Positions 8,791 to 16,675 of a DNA stretch of 64,000 nucleotides are shown here, piece by piece. This DNA is from Aquisphaera giovannonii (lineage in GTDB: Bacteria > Planctomycetota > Planctomycetia > Isosphaerales > Isosphaeraceae), in NCBI RefSeq assembly GCF_008087625.1, contig NZ_CP042997.1, forward strand, positions 1,550,001 to 1,614,000, written 5' to 3'. A program made the translations under genes and the position numbers. The notes under the pieces are model-generated. The model was not told the origin of the DNA. It worked only from the letters and a program-made list of their open reading frames with translations, and made no database searches. Every line of letters begins with the position of its first letter. The stretch's first letter is position 1.

Positions 8791-11481
8791 CTATTCCGGG
8801 GCCGCCTTCCGCCGGGGCCAGAGAACCCCCAGGACCATCAGGAGCAGGCCCCCCAGGCATGCCTGCGAGGGGCCCGCCACGAGTCCCCCCAGGGGCCCTA
8901 TCTCCAGCCCCCAGGCCGGCCCGGCGAGAGCGAGCCCCGCGCCGAGGATCGCCGCGAACGCCACGATCCGGCGCTCGAAGAAGAGGGAGAAGAGGAGCAT
9001 GGCGGCCGCTGCGGCGACGTTCATCGCGGGCACGCGTCCGCGAAACGGCTCGGGGATCCAAGGCCAGTCGGGGCATTCCAGGAATCGCGACCATCCCGGC
9101 CGGATCGACCAGGAAATGTCGCGCAGGGCCTCCACGTTGGCGTACCGGACCGCCCGAGTCACCGCATGGCCGATCTCGACCACCTGGTCCCGGACCTGGT
9201 TCAGCGTGACGATCCCCCGGGCATCCAGCCAGGCCGCCAGGAGCCCGGCGAGGCCCATGCCGGCGACGAATCGCGGCAAGCCGCCCAGGACCAGCGCGGC
9301 GAGGCCCTCGACCCTTCGGGCCAGGGCCGATCGCGCCGGCTCGTGGGGCTCGAGCACGGGCTCCGGGTCCGCCGCGGCCCACTCGATCCGATCCATGAGC
9401 GAGGGGGCATCGGCCGCCGCGGTCGCACCCGAGGCCCGGAGCGCCTCCCGCTCGGCGTGCCAGGCCGCAGCCGCCAGCACCATCGCCTTGGCCTCGCGAC
9501 GGGCCCGGCGGCGGGCCGTGAGGAGGTTCAGGCCGGCGGCCTCGAGTCGCCCTTCCTCGCACCGTTCGAGCAGCCGTCGATGTCGGCCCCGGTGTCGCTC
9601 GATGCGGCGATCCCGGACGCGGCGGCGGGCCTCGAAGCCGAAGAGGCGATCGACGAGCCCCCGCCCGCCGCGGCCGGCCTCGCGGGCCACCAGCTCCCGG
9701 AGCAAGGCCTCGTCGTGTCCCCTGCCCCGCAGCCGGACGAGCGCCGTGCGGACGCGTTCCAGGGCCTCCCGCCGCCCCGCGGCCGCCGGCCGATCGAGGT
9801 AGACGTGGAACGCCGCCGCCATCCCCCCCGCGATCGCGATCAGGAAGGACGAGCCGAAAAGCCCATGCGACCAGACGACCGAGAGGGCCGCGAGCCCGAC
9901 CAGGGGCACGACGATCCAGGCCCGCCGCCCCCCGGCGAGGACCTCGGCGGCCCTCCGCGGCCACGTCGAGCCGTGCAGGCGGGCCGAAGCGACGGCCGCG
10001 AGGATCGCGGTGATCGCCCCGAGCTCGCCGATCCCGGCCGCGGCCGACCCGACGCCGAGGGCCGTCAGGACGAGCACGAACAGCAGGAGGATCCCCGCGG
10101 CCATCGCCGCGACCTTGTTGCGGAGCCTCGTTTCGGCCGTCGATCCGAAGGCGGGCGAGGCCTGTCGCACCGCCTCCGCGAGCTCGTCGCGCTCGGCCGC
10201 GGCGTTCGGGGCCCGCTCACCCCGAAGGCCGAGGATCCCCTCCAGGGCCTCGACCACGACCGCCATCGACGGGTACCGCTCTTCGAGCCGCTTGCCGAGC
10301 ATCGCGGCGATCGCGTCGCCGATCGGCCGGGGCAGTCCCGGTGCGAATTCCGACGGCGGGATGAGGCGATCCTCGCGATGCCGGCGGATCAGCTCGACGG
10401 CGTTCTCGCCGGGGAACGGCGGGCGGCCGGTGACCATCGCATAGAAGGTGCCGCCCAGGGCGTAGACGTCGGCCCGGCCGTCGGCGCGGAGCGGGTCGGC
10501 CGCCTGCTCGGGGGCCATGTAGGCGGGCGAGCCCGCGGCGGCGGTCGGGGGCGGCTCGTCGGGGGGATGGACCACGTCATAGGCCGCGCCGGGCCGGGCC
10601 GTCGTCTTCCCCGGGGCCTTCGTCGCGGGGCGATCCGCCGGGCTGGCCCGGCGGCGATCCTCCTCGATGGCGGAGGCCAGCGACGGGGTCATCTCCAGCC
10701 CGAGGTCGTCCACCTTGAGGAGTCCATGACCGTCGATGCGGAGGTTCTCCGGCTTGACGTCGCGGTGGACGAGCCCCTGGGCATGGCCGGCGCGCAGGCC
10801 CCGCGCGGCCTGGAGCGTGAGCACCGTGGCCAGCCAGGGATCGAGGCGTCCCCGCTCGGCGATCAGCTCCGCCACGGACCGGCCCGGCGCCCATTCCATC
10901 GCCGCGAAGTCGCGGCCGCGGGCCGAGTCGATGCCGCGGACCGAGACGAGGTTGGGATGGTCCAGGAAGCTGGCGGCGAACGCCTCGCGGGCCCAGAGCG
11001 CCCGGAACGTCCGATCCGCCCGCCGCCCCTCGTCCGTGAGCTTGAGGACCTCCGGCGGGGCGACGGCCAGCGGTTGCGCCAGGGCCGCGGGCCCCCGGGG
11101 CCCCCGTCCGAGCAGCCGGAGCAGCAGGTATCCCCCCAACAGCCTCGGGATCCCGGGCGCCAGGGGCGCGAGCCGGAGGGGCGAGGCGGAGGGGCCGGGG
11201 ACCTCCGGCCAGGCGATCTCGGGGACCTCGGGCGGCTCGGGCGGGGCGACCGGCAACGGCCCGGCAGCCTCCAGCGGCGGGCCCGGCGGCTCGGGGAGAT
11301 TCGCGACCGGCTCCGCGAACGCGCTCGGCTCGAGCGCCTGGACGACCGGCGACTTCCCGGGCTCGTCCGGGATCGTCATCCGGAACGTGGACCGGCAGCG
11401 CGGGCACTTCGGCATGAACCGGCCCGGATGGACGTCGACCAGGCGGATCGCGTGCCGGCAGCTCGGACAGACGATGAGCAC
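8791..11481 (-). CDS. serine/threonine protein kinase with zinc ribbon and membrane segments
   Basis: An 896-residue kinase-like receptor. Residues 5-29 form a CxxC...CxxC zinc-ribbon-like motif (C5, C8, C26, C29). After a Pro-rich linker comes a Hanks-type kinase domain (about 115-415): lysine candidate K147 in EVLKL, HRDVKPEN (239-246), and SPAYMAPEQ. The Gly-rich loop is degenerate (LLGRGPRG) and the DFG motif reads DLG (259-261), so activity may be reduced. Hydrophobic helices follow at about 457-502 and 521-562, with further ones near the C-terminus. The GTG start at 11479-11481 is chosen because it puts the zinc ribbon at the extreme N-terminus; the first ATG would cut the ribbon in half. 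The gene starts 23 bp after the oxidoreductase gene ends, suggesting one transcript. Confidence 0.82.
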   Translation of the reverse strand: MLIVCPSCRHAIRLVDVHPGRFMPKCPRCRSTFRMTIPDEPGKSPVVQALEPSAFAEPVANLPEPPGPPLEAAGPLPVAPPEPPEVPEIAWPEVPGPSASPLRLAPLAPGIPRLLGGYLLLRLLGRGPRGPAALAQPLAVAPPEVLKLTDEGRRADRTFRALWAREAFAASFLDHPNLVSVRGIDSARGRDFAAMEWAPGRSVAELIAERGRLDPWLATVLTLQAARGLRAGHAQGLVHRDVKPENLRIDGHGLLKVDDLGLEMTPSLASAIEEDRRRASPADRPATKAPGKTTARPGAAYDVVHPPDEPPPTAAAGSPAYMAPEQAADPLRADGRADVYALGGTFYAMVTGRPPFPGENAVELIRRHREDRLIPPSEFAPGLPRPIGDAIAAMLGKRLEERYPSMAVVVEALEGILGLRGERAPNAAAERDELAEAVRQASPAFGSTAETRLRNKVAAMAAGILLLFVLVLTALGVGSAAAGIGELGAITAILAAVASARLHGSTWPRRAAEVLAGGRRAWIVVPLVGLAALSVVWSHGLFGSSFLIAIAGGMAAAFHVYLDRPAAAGRREALERVRTALVRLRGRGHDEALLRELVAREAGRGGRGLVDRLFGFEARRRVRDRRIERHRGRHRRLLERCEEGRLEAAGLNLLTARRRARREAKAMVLAAAAWHAEREALRASGATAAADAPSLMDRIEWAAADPEPVLEPHEPARSALARRVEGLAALVLGGLPRFVAGMGLAGLLAAWLDARGIVTLNQVRDQVVEIGHAVTRAVRYANVEALRDISWSIRPGWSRFLECPDWPWIPEPFRGRVPAMNVAAAAAMLLFSLFFERRIVAFAAILGAGLALAGPAWGLEIGPLGGLVAGPSQACLGGLLLMVLGVLWPRRKAAPE

Positions 11482-11504
11482 GGGGGGGCTCCGTGACCCG
11501 GGAC

Positions 11505-12578
11505 TCAGCGACGAGCCTGCGGGGGCGAGGGAGATCCGTAGCCCCAGGGCCCTTCCACCATCGAATGCGTGCGCGACGATTCGACCGCGGCCTCGAGGAC
11601 CCGCACGACCTCCCGGGCCTCCTCGGCCGTCACCGCCAGCGGCGCCCCGCGCAGCAGGTGGTCGGCGATGTTGCGGTAGTAGCCGTCCCAGTGGGCTCGT
11701 ACGGAAGGGATCCGGTCCTCGTGCACCGCGCCGGTGGCGTCGGCGGTGCGGACGATCGCCTGGTGGCCCTCCGGCTCCCTCGCCCTGTCGATGTCCCCGG
11801 CGCGGAGGGCGGCCTCCTGGGGGTCGATGCCGAACTTGGCGATGCCCCCATCGCGGCCGACGACCCACCATCGGGGCCGGTCGATCCGGCAGACGCGGCT
11901 CGTCTCGGCCTGGAAGAGCGTGCCGTCGAACTCCATGAGGATGCGCCCGTGGCCGCCGTTGTCCACGCCCTCCCAGGGGGCGTCGATCAGCCACGCCGAC
12001 AGCCGCCGACAGGGGCCGAGGCCGAGCTGGAGGGCGTGGTCGACGAGGTGCGCGCCCCAGTCGTGGAGGATCGTGCCCGACTCCCGCTCCCGGCCCCGCC
12101 AGGACCTCGGCGGGGCGAACCGGCAGACCGCGCTCTCGATGAGCAGGGGCTGGCCGATGCGGCCCTCGGCGAGGAGCCGCCTGACGGTGGCGAAGTCCCA
12201 GTCCCAGCGCCGGTTGTGGAAGACCGAGAGCATCCGCCCGGAGCGGTCCCGGGCGGCGATCATCCGGTCGGCCTCCGCGGAGGTCAACGCCATGACCTTG
12301 TCCACGACGCAATCCCGGCCGGCGTCGAGGACCCGAACCGCCATCTCGGCGTGGGTGTCGTGCGGCGTCGCCAGGACGACGAGCTTGACCAGGGGATCGT
12401 CGAGCGCCTCGTCGAGGCTCGCGAAGCCGCGGACCTCCTGCTCCCGGATCGCCAGGGAGCGGACCTTCGGGTCCCTCGCCACGACGCCGTACAGGTTGAG
12501 CTCCGCCTGCCTGCGGATGAGGGCGCAGTGGAACTCCTTGCCCGCCAGACCGTAGCCGACCACCACCGTCTTGATCAT
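11505..12578 (-). CDS. Gfo/Idh/MocA-family NAD(P)-dependent oxidoreductase
   Basis: A 357-residue dehydrogenase of the glucose-fructose oxidoreductase/inositol dehydrogenase family. The N-terminus holds the Rossmann motif VVVGYGLAGKEFH (residues 5-17) and the family segment LATPHDTHAEMA. The conserved lysine that is usually in EKP is present as DKV, and the catalytic region reads HDWGAHLVDHAL. The substrate is unknown; planctomycetes carry many paralogues acting on sugars. No signal peptide is seen. The ATG at 12578 begins directly at the Rossmann fold. A strong hairpin (12601-12637) lies 23 bp upstream of the start. Confidence 0.85.
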   Translation of the reverse strand: MIKTVVVGYGLAGKEFHCALIRRQAELNLYGVVARDPKVRSLAIREQEVRGFASLDEALDDPLVKLVVLATPHDTHAEMAVRVLDAGRDCVVDKVMALTSAEADRMIAARDRSGRMLSVFHNRRWDWDFATVRRLLAEGRIGQPLLIESAVCRFAPPRSWRGRERESGTILHDWGAHLVDHALQLGLGPCRRLSAWLIDAPWEGVDNGGHGRILMEFDGTLFQAETSRVCRIDRPRWWVVGRDGGIAKFGIDPQEAALRAGDIDRAREPEGHQAIVRTADATGAVHEDRIPSVRAHWDGYYRNIADHLLRGAPLAVTAEEAREVVRVLEAAVESSRTHSMVEGPWGYGSPSPPQARR

Positions 12579-12600
12579 CGCACCCGTCCGATTTGCCGCG

Positions 12601-12637
12601 AAGGGGCGACGCCCCATCCGGACGGGCGTCTCCCCTT
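12601..12637 (-). promoter_or_regulatory. strong hairpin in the leader of the oxidoreductase gene
   Basis: Arms at 12601-12614 and 12624-12637 pair over 14 bp with one mismatch around a 9-base loop. It begins 23 bp upstream of the start codon on the minus strand. A TATCAT -10-like string (minus strand) sits at 12639-12644, so a transcript from there would begin close to the hairpin. It could attenuate, stabilise the mRNA, or be a REP-like repeat. Confidence 0.4.
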
Positions 12638-12825
12638 CATGATAGAGGAGTCGCGCCCGGGCCGCCAGCTTGGCCCGCCCGAGCCCCGGCCCGGCGGCGC
12701 GGCCCTTCGCCCGCCGTCGACGCCGACCGCGATGGATGGCCGTCCCTCGATCGGCGGCCCCGGCGGGCCCGCCCGGCCGGCGGAATCACGCGTGCATCGG
12801 CCTCGCCTTCGAGGTTCAACTTTCG

Positions 12826-12831
12826 TATAAT
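12826..12831 (+). promoter_or_regulatory. -10 element upstream of the DUF1592-type gene
   Basis: A perfect TATAAT preceded by CG lies 44 bases before the start codon at 12875. A convincing -35 box is not seen at 16-18 bp. Confidence 0.45.
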
Positions 12832-12874
12832 ATTCAGTCCGCCGACCCTTGCCGCCCGCCCCGGAGCCGCGACG

Positions 12875-15232
12875 ATGCCCGCCGACCCCTGCCCGCGCCG
12901 GATCGCCTCGGCACTCCTCCTCCTCGCGCTCCTGCCGGCCGCGAGTCGCGGCGACGACAAGGCCGGCGCCGGGCCCAAGCCGGCCGCGAAGCCCGACGCC
13001 GCGGCGTTCGAGTCCGCGGTACGCCCCTTCCTCGCGAAGCACTGCGCCGGCTGCCACGGCGAGAAGAAGCCGAAGGGGAACGTGTCCGTCGCCGCCCTGA
13101 TGAAGGAGCCGCAGGCGGGCGCGTCGCGGAAGCTCTGGTCGAAGGTCAAGGAGAGCGTCGAGGGCACCCTGATGCCCCCCGAGGACCGGCCCCAACCTTC
13201 GAAGCATGAGGTGGAGGCGCTCGTCGGCTGGATCGAGTCGGCCCTGAACCAGACCGATTGCGGCCGGACGGTGGACCCCGGCCGCGTCACGATCCGCAGG
13301 CTCAACCGGGCGGAGTACGACAACACGATCCGCGACCTGGTCGGCGTCGACTTCCGCCCCGCCGACGACTTCCCCTCCGACGACGTCGGCTACGGCTTCG
13401 ACAACATCGGCGACGTCCTCTCGGTCCCGCCCCTGCTCATGGAGAAGTACCTCGCCGCGGCCGAGGACATCGCCGGCCGGGCCATCGTCGTCGGGGGGCG
13501 GCCCTCGAAGCCCCCGCTGAAGACGTGGGAGGCCGAGGCCCTGGAGGGCCCCGGCGTCAGCGGCGACGGCGACGCCCAGGTGCTCGCGAGCGACGGCGAG
13601 GTCGGCGTGTCGCACGCGTTCCCCCAGGACGACGCGTACGTCATCCGGGTCCGGGCCTACGGCCAGCAGGCCGGCCCGGAGCCGGCGAGGATGGCCATCC
13701 GGGTCGACGGCAAGCCGCTGAAGGTCGTGGACGTCCCGGCCGTGCAGGGCTCGCCGGGGACCTACGAGGTCCGCGAGAAGATCCGGGCCGGCAATCGCCG
13801 GGTCTCCGCGGCCTTCCTCAACGACTACTACAAGCCGGACGACCCCGACCCGTCGCGACGCGACCGGAACCTCGCCGTCCTGAGCATCGAGGTCGAGGGC
13901 CCGCTCCGCGCCCCCGGCTCGAGGCTCCCCGAGAGCCACCGGCGGATCGTCTTCAAGACCCCGAAGAAGCCCTCCGAGTTCCAGGACTGCGCCGTGGAGG
14001 TCGTGCAGCGGTTCGCGAGCCGGGCCTATCGCCGCCCGGTCACCGGCGGCGAGCTCGCCAAGCTGCTCCGGTTCGTGGACCTCGCCCGCGAGAACGGCGA
14101 CCCGTTCGAGCGGGGCATACAGCTCGCCGTCGAGGCCACGCTCGTCTCCCCCCAGTTCCTCTACAGGGCGGAGCTGAACCGCGGCCGGAGGAAGGGGGCG
14201 AAGGACGCCTCCGGCGTCCCGCTCAACGACTTCGAGGTCGCCTCGCGGCTGTCCTACTTCCTCTGGAGCAGCATGCCGGACGAGGAGCTGACGAGGCTGG
14301 CCGTGGAGGGCAAGCTCCTCGCCGAGGACAACCTGGTCAAGCAGGTCCGGCGCATGCTGAGGGACCGCAAGGCCGGGGCCCTCGTCGAGAACTTCGCCGG
14401 CCAGTGGCTCCAGCTCCGCAACCTGAAGGCCGCGAGCCCGGACCGCGAGCAGTTCCCGAGCTTCGACGAGCCCCTCCGGCAGGCGATGGGGCAGGAATCC
14501 GAGGCCTTCTTCGCCGCCGTCATGCGCGAGGACAAGAGCATCCTGGACTTCCTGGACTGCGACTACACCTACCTGAATGAGCGATTGGCGAAGCATTACG
14601 GGATCGGCGGCGTCTCCGGGGAGAAGTTCCGGATGGTCCGCCTGAAGGGCCGCGAGCGGGGCGGCCTGATCACGCAGGCGGCCGTCCTCACGGTGACGTC
14701 GAATCCCTCGCGCACGTCCCCGGTGAAGCGGGGGAAGTGGGTGCTGGAGCAGATCCTCGGCACGCCCCCGCCCCCCGCGCCGCCGAACGTCCCGCAGCTC
14801 GCCGACGACCGGAAGGAGCCCCTCAAGGGGACGCTCCGCCAGCGGATGGAGCAGCACCGCTCCAACCCTTCGTGCGCCGCCTGCCACAGCCGGCTCGACC
14901 CGCCGGGCTTCGGCCTGGAGAACTTCGACGCCGTCGGGGCCTGGCGGGACAAGGAGGCCGGGATGCCGATCGACGCCTCGGCGAAGCTCCCCGGCGGCGA
15001 GTCGTTCCGGGGCCCGGCGGAATTGAAGGCGATCCTCCGGTCGAAGAAGGACCAGTTCACCCGCTGCCTGGCGGAGAAGATGCTCACCTACGCCCTGGGC
15101 CGCGGGCTCGAGGACTTCGACGGCTGCACGGTGGACCGGATCGTGCAGGCGGTGGCCGACGGCCGCTACAAGTTCAGCTCGCTGGTGATCGCGATCGTCA
15201 AGAGCGACCCGTTCCTGAAGCGGCGCGGCTGA
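12875..15232 (+). CDS. DUF1587/DUF1592/DUF1588/DUF1585 haem-binding protein
   Basis: A 785-residue exported protein of the planctomycete cytochrome-like family. After a signal peptide (about 8-26) comes a first haem motif CAGCH (57-61), then a DUF1587 segment (RRLNRAEYDNTIRDLVG), a carbohydrate-binding-like middle part, a DUF1595-type segment (AYRRPVTGGEL), DUF1592 (SRLSYFLWSSMPDEEL), DUF1588 (SNPSRTSPVKRGKWVLEQIL) containing a second haem motif CAACH (667-671), and DUF1585 at the end (LTYALGRGLEDFD). The family is almost always encoded next to a DUF1552 protein, as here 53 bp downstream. It is presumed periplasmic and redox-active; the substrate is unknown. The start at 12875 gives the signal peptide. 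Confidence 0.9.
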   Translation: MPADPCPRRIASALLLLALLPAASRGDDKAGAGPKPAAKPDAAAFESAVRPFLAKHCAGCHGEKKPKGNVSVAALMKEPQAGASRKLWSKVKESVEGTLMPPEDRPQPSKHEVEALVGWIESALNQTDCGRTVDPGRVTIRRLNRAEYDNTIRDLVGVDFRPADDFPSDDVGYGFDNIGDVLSVPPLLMEKYLAAAEDIAGRAIVVGGRPSKPPLKTWEAEALEGPGVSGDGDAQVLASDGEVGVSHAFPQDDAYVIRVRAYGQQAGPEPARMAIRVDGKPLKVVDVPAVQGSPGTYEVREKIRAGNRRVSAAFLNDYYKPDDPDPSRRDRNLAVLSIEVEGPLRAPGSRLPESHRRIVFKTPKKPSEFQDCAVEVVQRFASRAYRRPVTGGELAKLLRFVDLARENGDPFERGIQLAVEATLVSPQFLYRAELNRGRRKGAKDASGVPLNDFEVASRLSYFLWSSMPDEELTRLAVEGKLLAEDNLVKQVRRMLRDRKAGALVENFAGQWLQLRNLKAASPDREQFPSFDEPLRQAMGQESEAFFAAVMREDKSILDFLDCDYTYLNERLAKHYGIGGVSGEKFRMVRLKGRERGGLITQAAVLTVTSNPSRTSPVKRGKWVLEQILGTPPPPAPPNVPQLADDRKEPLKGTLRQRMEQHRSNPSCAACHSRLDPPGFGLENFDAVGAWRDKEAGMPIDASAKLPGGESFRGPAELKAILRSKKDQFTRCLAEKMLTYALGRGLEDFDGCTVDRIVQAVADGRYKFSSLVIAIVKSDPFLKRRG

Positions 15233-15285
15233 GCGGCCGCGTCGCCCCAGCGTCCCGGCCCCGGATTCGAACGGAGGAGTGGATC

Positions 15286-16632
15286 ATGATGAAGGCCCGC
15301 CCGATCAGCCGCCGCGCCGTACTCCGAGGGGCGGGGACGGCCATCGCCCTCCCCTTCCTGGAGGCGATGGGCCCCCCGGCGCTGGCCTCGGCCGCGGCCG
15401 GCGCGCCCAGGACGAAGCGGCTGGCCTTCCTGTACATCCCCAACGGCGTCCACATGGACGACTGGCGGCCGAAGGAGGAGGGGCCGGCGTTCCGGCTCCC
15501 GCCGACGCTCGAGCCGCTCCGGCCGTTCCGGGACAAGCTGCTGGTCCTCTCCGGCCTGGAGCAGCACAACTCCGAGGCCCTCGGCGACGGCCCCGGCGAC
15601 CACGCGCGGGCCCTCTGCTGCTTCCTGACGGGCGTCCACCCGCTGAAGACCGACGGGGCGAACATCCACGTCGGCATCTCCGCCGACCAGGTCGCGGCGC
15701 AGGCGGTCGGCGAGCAGACGCGGCTCGCGTCGCTGGAGCTCGGCATCGATCGCGGGGGGCAGTCCGGGAACTGCGACTCCGGGTACAGCTGCGCCTACTC
15801 CTCGAACATCTCCTGGCGTTCGCCCACGACGCCGATGGCCAAGGAGATCAACCCCCGGGCCGTCTTCGACCGCCTCTTCGCCGGGTTCGGCAAGAAGGGC
15901 ACCGAGGCCGAGCAGCGGAAGCGCGACCTCTACCGCAAGAGCATCCTCGACTTCGCCCTGGAGGACGCCCAGCAGCTCCGCGGCCGCGTCGGGCTGAACG
16001 ACCGCCGCAAGCTCGACGAGTACCTGACCTCGCTCCGCGAGGTCGAGAAGCGGATCGCCCGCGCGGACCTCGGCAAGGCCGACCTGCCCCCCGGCGTCAC
16101 CCGCCCCTCCGGCGTGCCCCAGGACTACGCCGAGCACGTCCGCCTGATGTTCGAGCTGATGGCCCTGAGCTTCCAGACCGACACGACCCGGATCGCGACG
16201 TTCATGTATGCGAACGAGGGGTCGACGCGGCCCTATCCGTCGATCGGCGTCCCCGAAGGCCACCACGACCTCTCGCACCACGGCGGCGACAGGAGGAAGC
16301 ACGAGAAGCTCAAGAAGATCAACCGCCTCCACGTGGAGCTCCTCGCCCAGCTCCTGGGCCGGCTCCAGTCCATCCGGGAGGGCGAGCACTCGGTCCTGGA
16401 CAACACCACGCTCGTCTACGGCAGCGGCATCAGCGACGGCGACCGGCACAACCACGACGACCTGCCCGTCCTCGTCGCCGGGACCGGCGCCGGCACGCTG
16501 AAGACCGGCCGGCACATCGCCTATTCCCCCCGCCCGCTGAACAATCTGTACCTGTCGCTCCTCGACCGGTTCGGCGTGAAGACCGACCGCCTCGGGGATA
16601 GCACCGGGAGGCTCGAGAACCTGGACGGGTAG
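15286..16632 (+). CDS. DUF1552 protein, probable Tat substrate
   Basis: A 448-residue DUF1552 protein. The N-terminus MMKARPISRRAVLRGAG has the twin-arginine pattern followed by a hydrophobic stretch, suggesting folded export with a cofactor. Inside are family segments such as LAFLYIPNGVHMDDW, LSGLEQHN and GDHARALCCFLTG. The protein belongs to the alkaline phosphatase/sulfatase-like fold neighbourhood in some classifications, but its activity is not known. The start at 15286 has a strong GGAGGA ribosome-binding site eight bases upstream. It forms a two-gene operon with the DUF1592-type gene and was probably co-selected with it. Confidence 0.9.
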   Translation: MMKARPISRRAVLRGAGTAIALPFLEAMGPPALASAAAGAPRTKRLAFLYIPNGVHMDDWRPKEEGPAFRLPPTLEPLRPFRDKLLVLSGLEQHNSEALGDGPGDHARALCCFLTGVHPLKTDGANIHVGISADQVAAQAVGEQTRLASLELGIDRGGQSGNCDSGYSCAYSSNISWRSPTTPMAKEINPRAVFDRLFAGFGKKGTEAEQRKRDLYRKSILDFALEDAQQLRGRVGLNDRRKLDEYLTSLREVEKRIARADLGKADLPPGVTRPSGVPQDYAEHVRLMFELMALSFQTDTTRIATFMYANEGSTRPYPSIGVPEGHHDLSHHGGDRRKHEKLKKINRLHVELLAQLLGRLQSIREGEHSVLDNTTLVYGSGISDGDRHNHDDLPVLVAGTGAGTLKTGRHIAYSPRPLNNLYLSLLDRFGVKTDRLGDSTGRLENLDG

Positions 16633-16675
16633 ACGGGCGGAGGATGGCCGAAGTGGGGGCCCGCGACGGCCGCCG

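Noticed and set aside
5861-9802. Plus-strand frame of over 1300 codons across recJ and the kinase.
   Set aside because: It runs antisense to two clearly recognised genes and reads as Arg/Gly/Ala-rich sequence.
12575-14887. Minus-strand frame of 770 codons opposite the DUF1592-type gene.
   Set aside because: Antisense shadow; no start site, promoter or domain resemblance.
15260-15275. A GGATTCGAAC string resembling the T-arm of a tRNA on the minus strand.
   Set aside because: It lies in a 53-bp gap between two coding regions, too short for a tRNA, and no acceptor or anticodon arm can be drawn.
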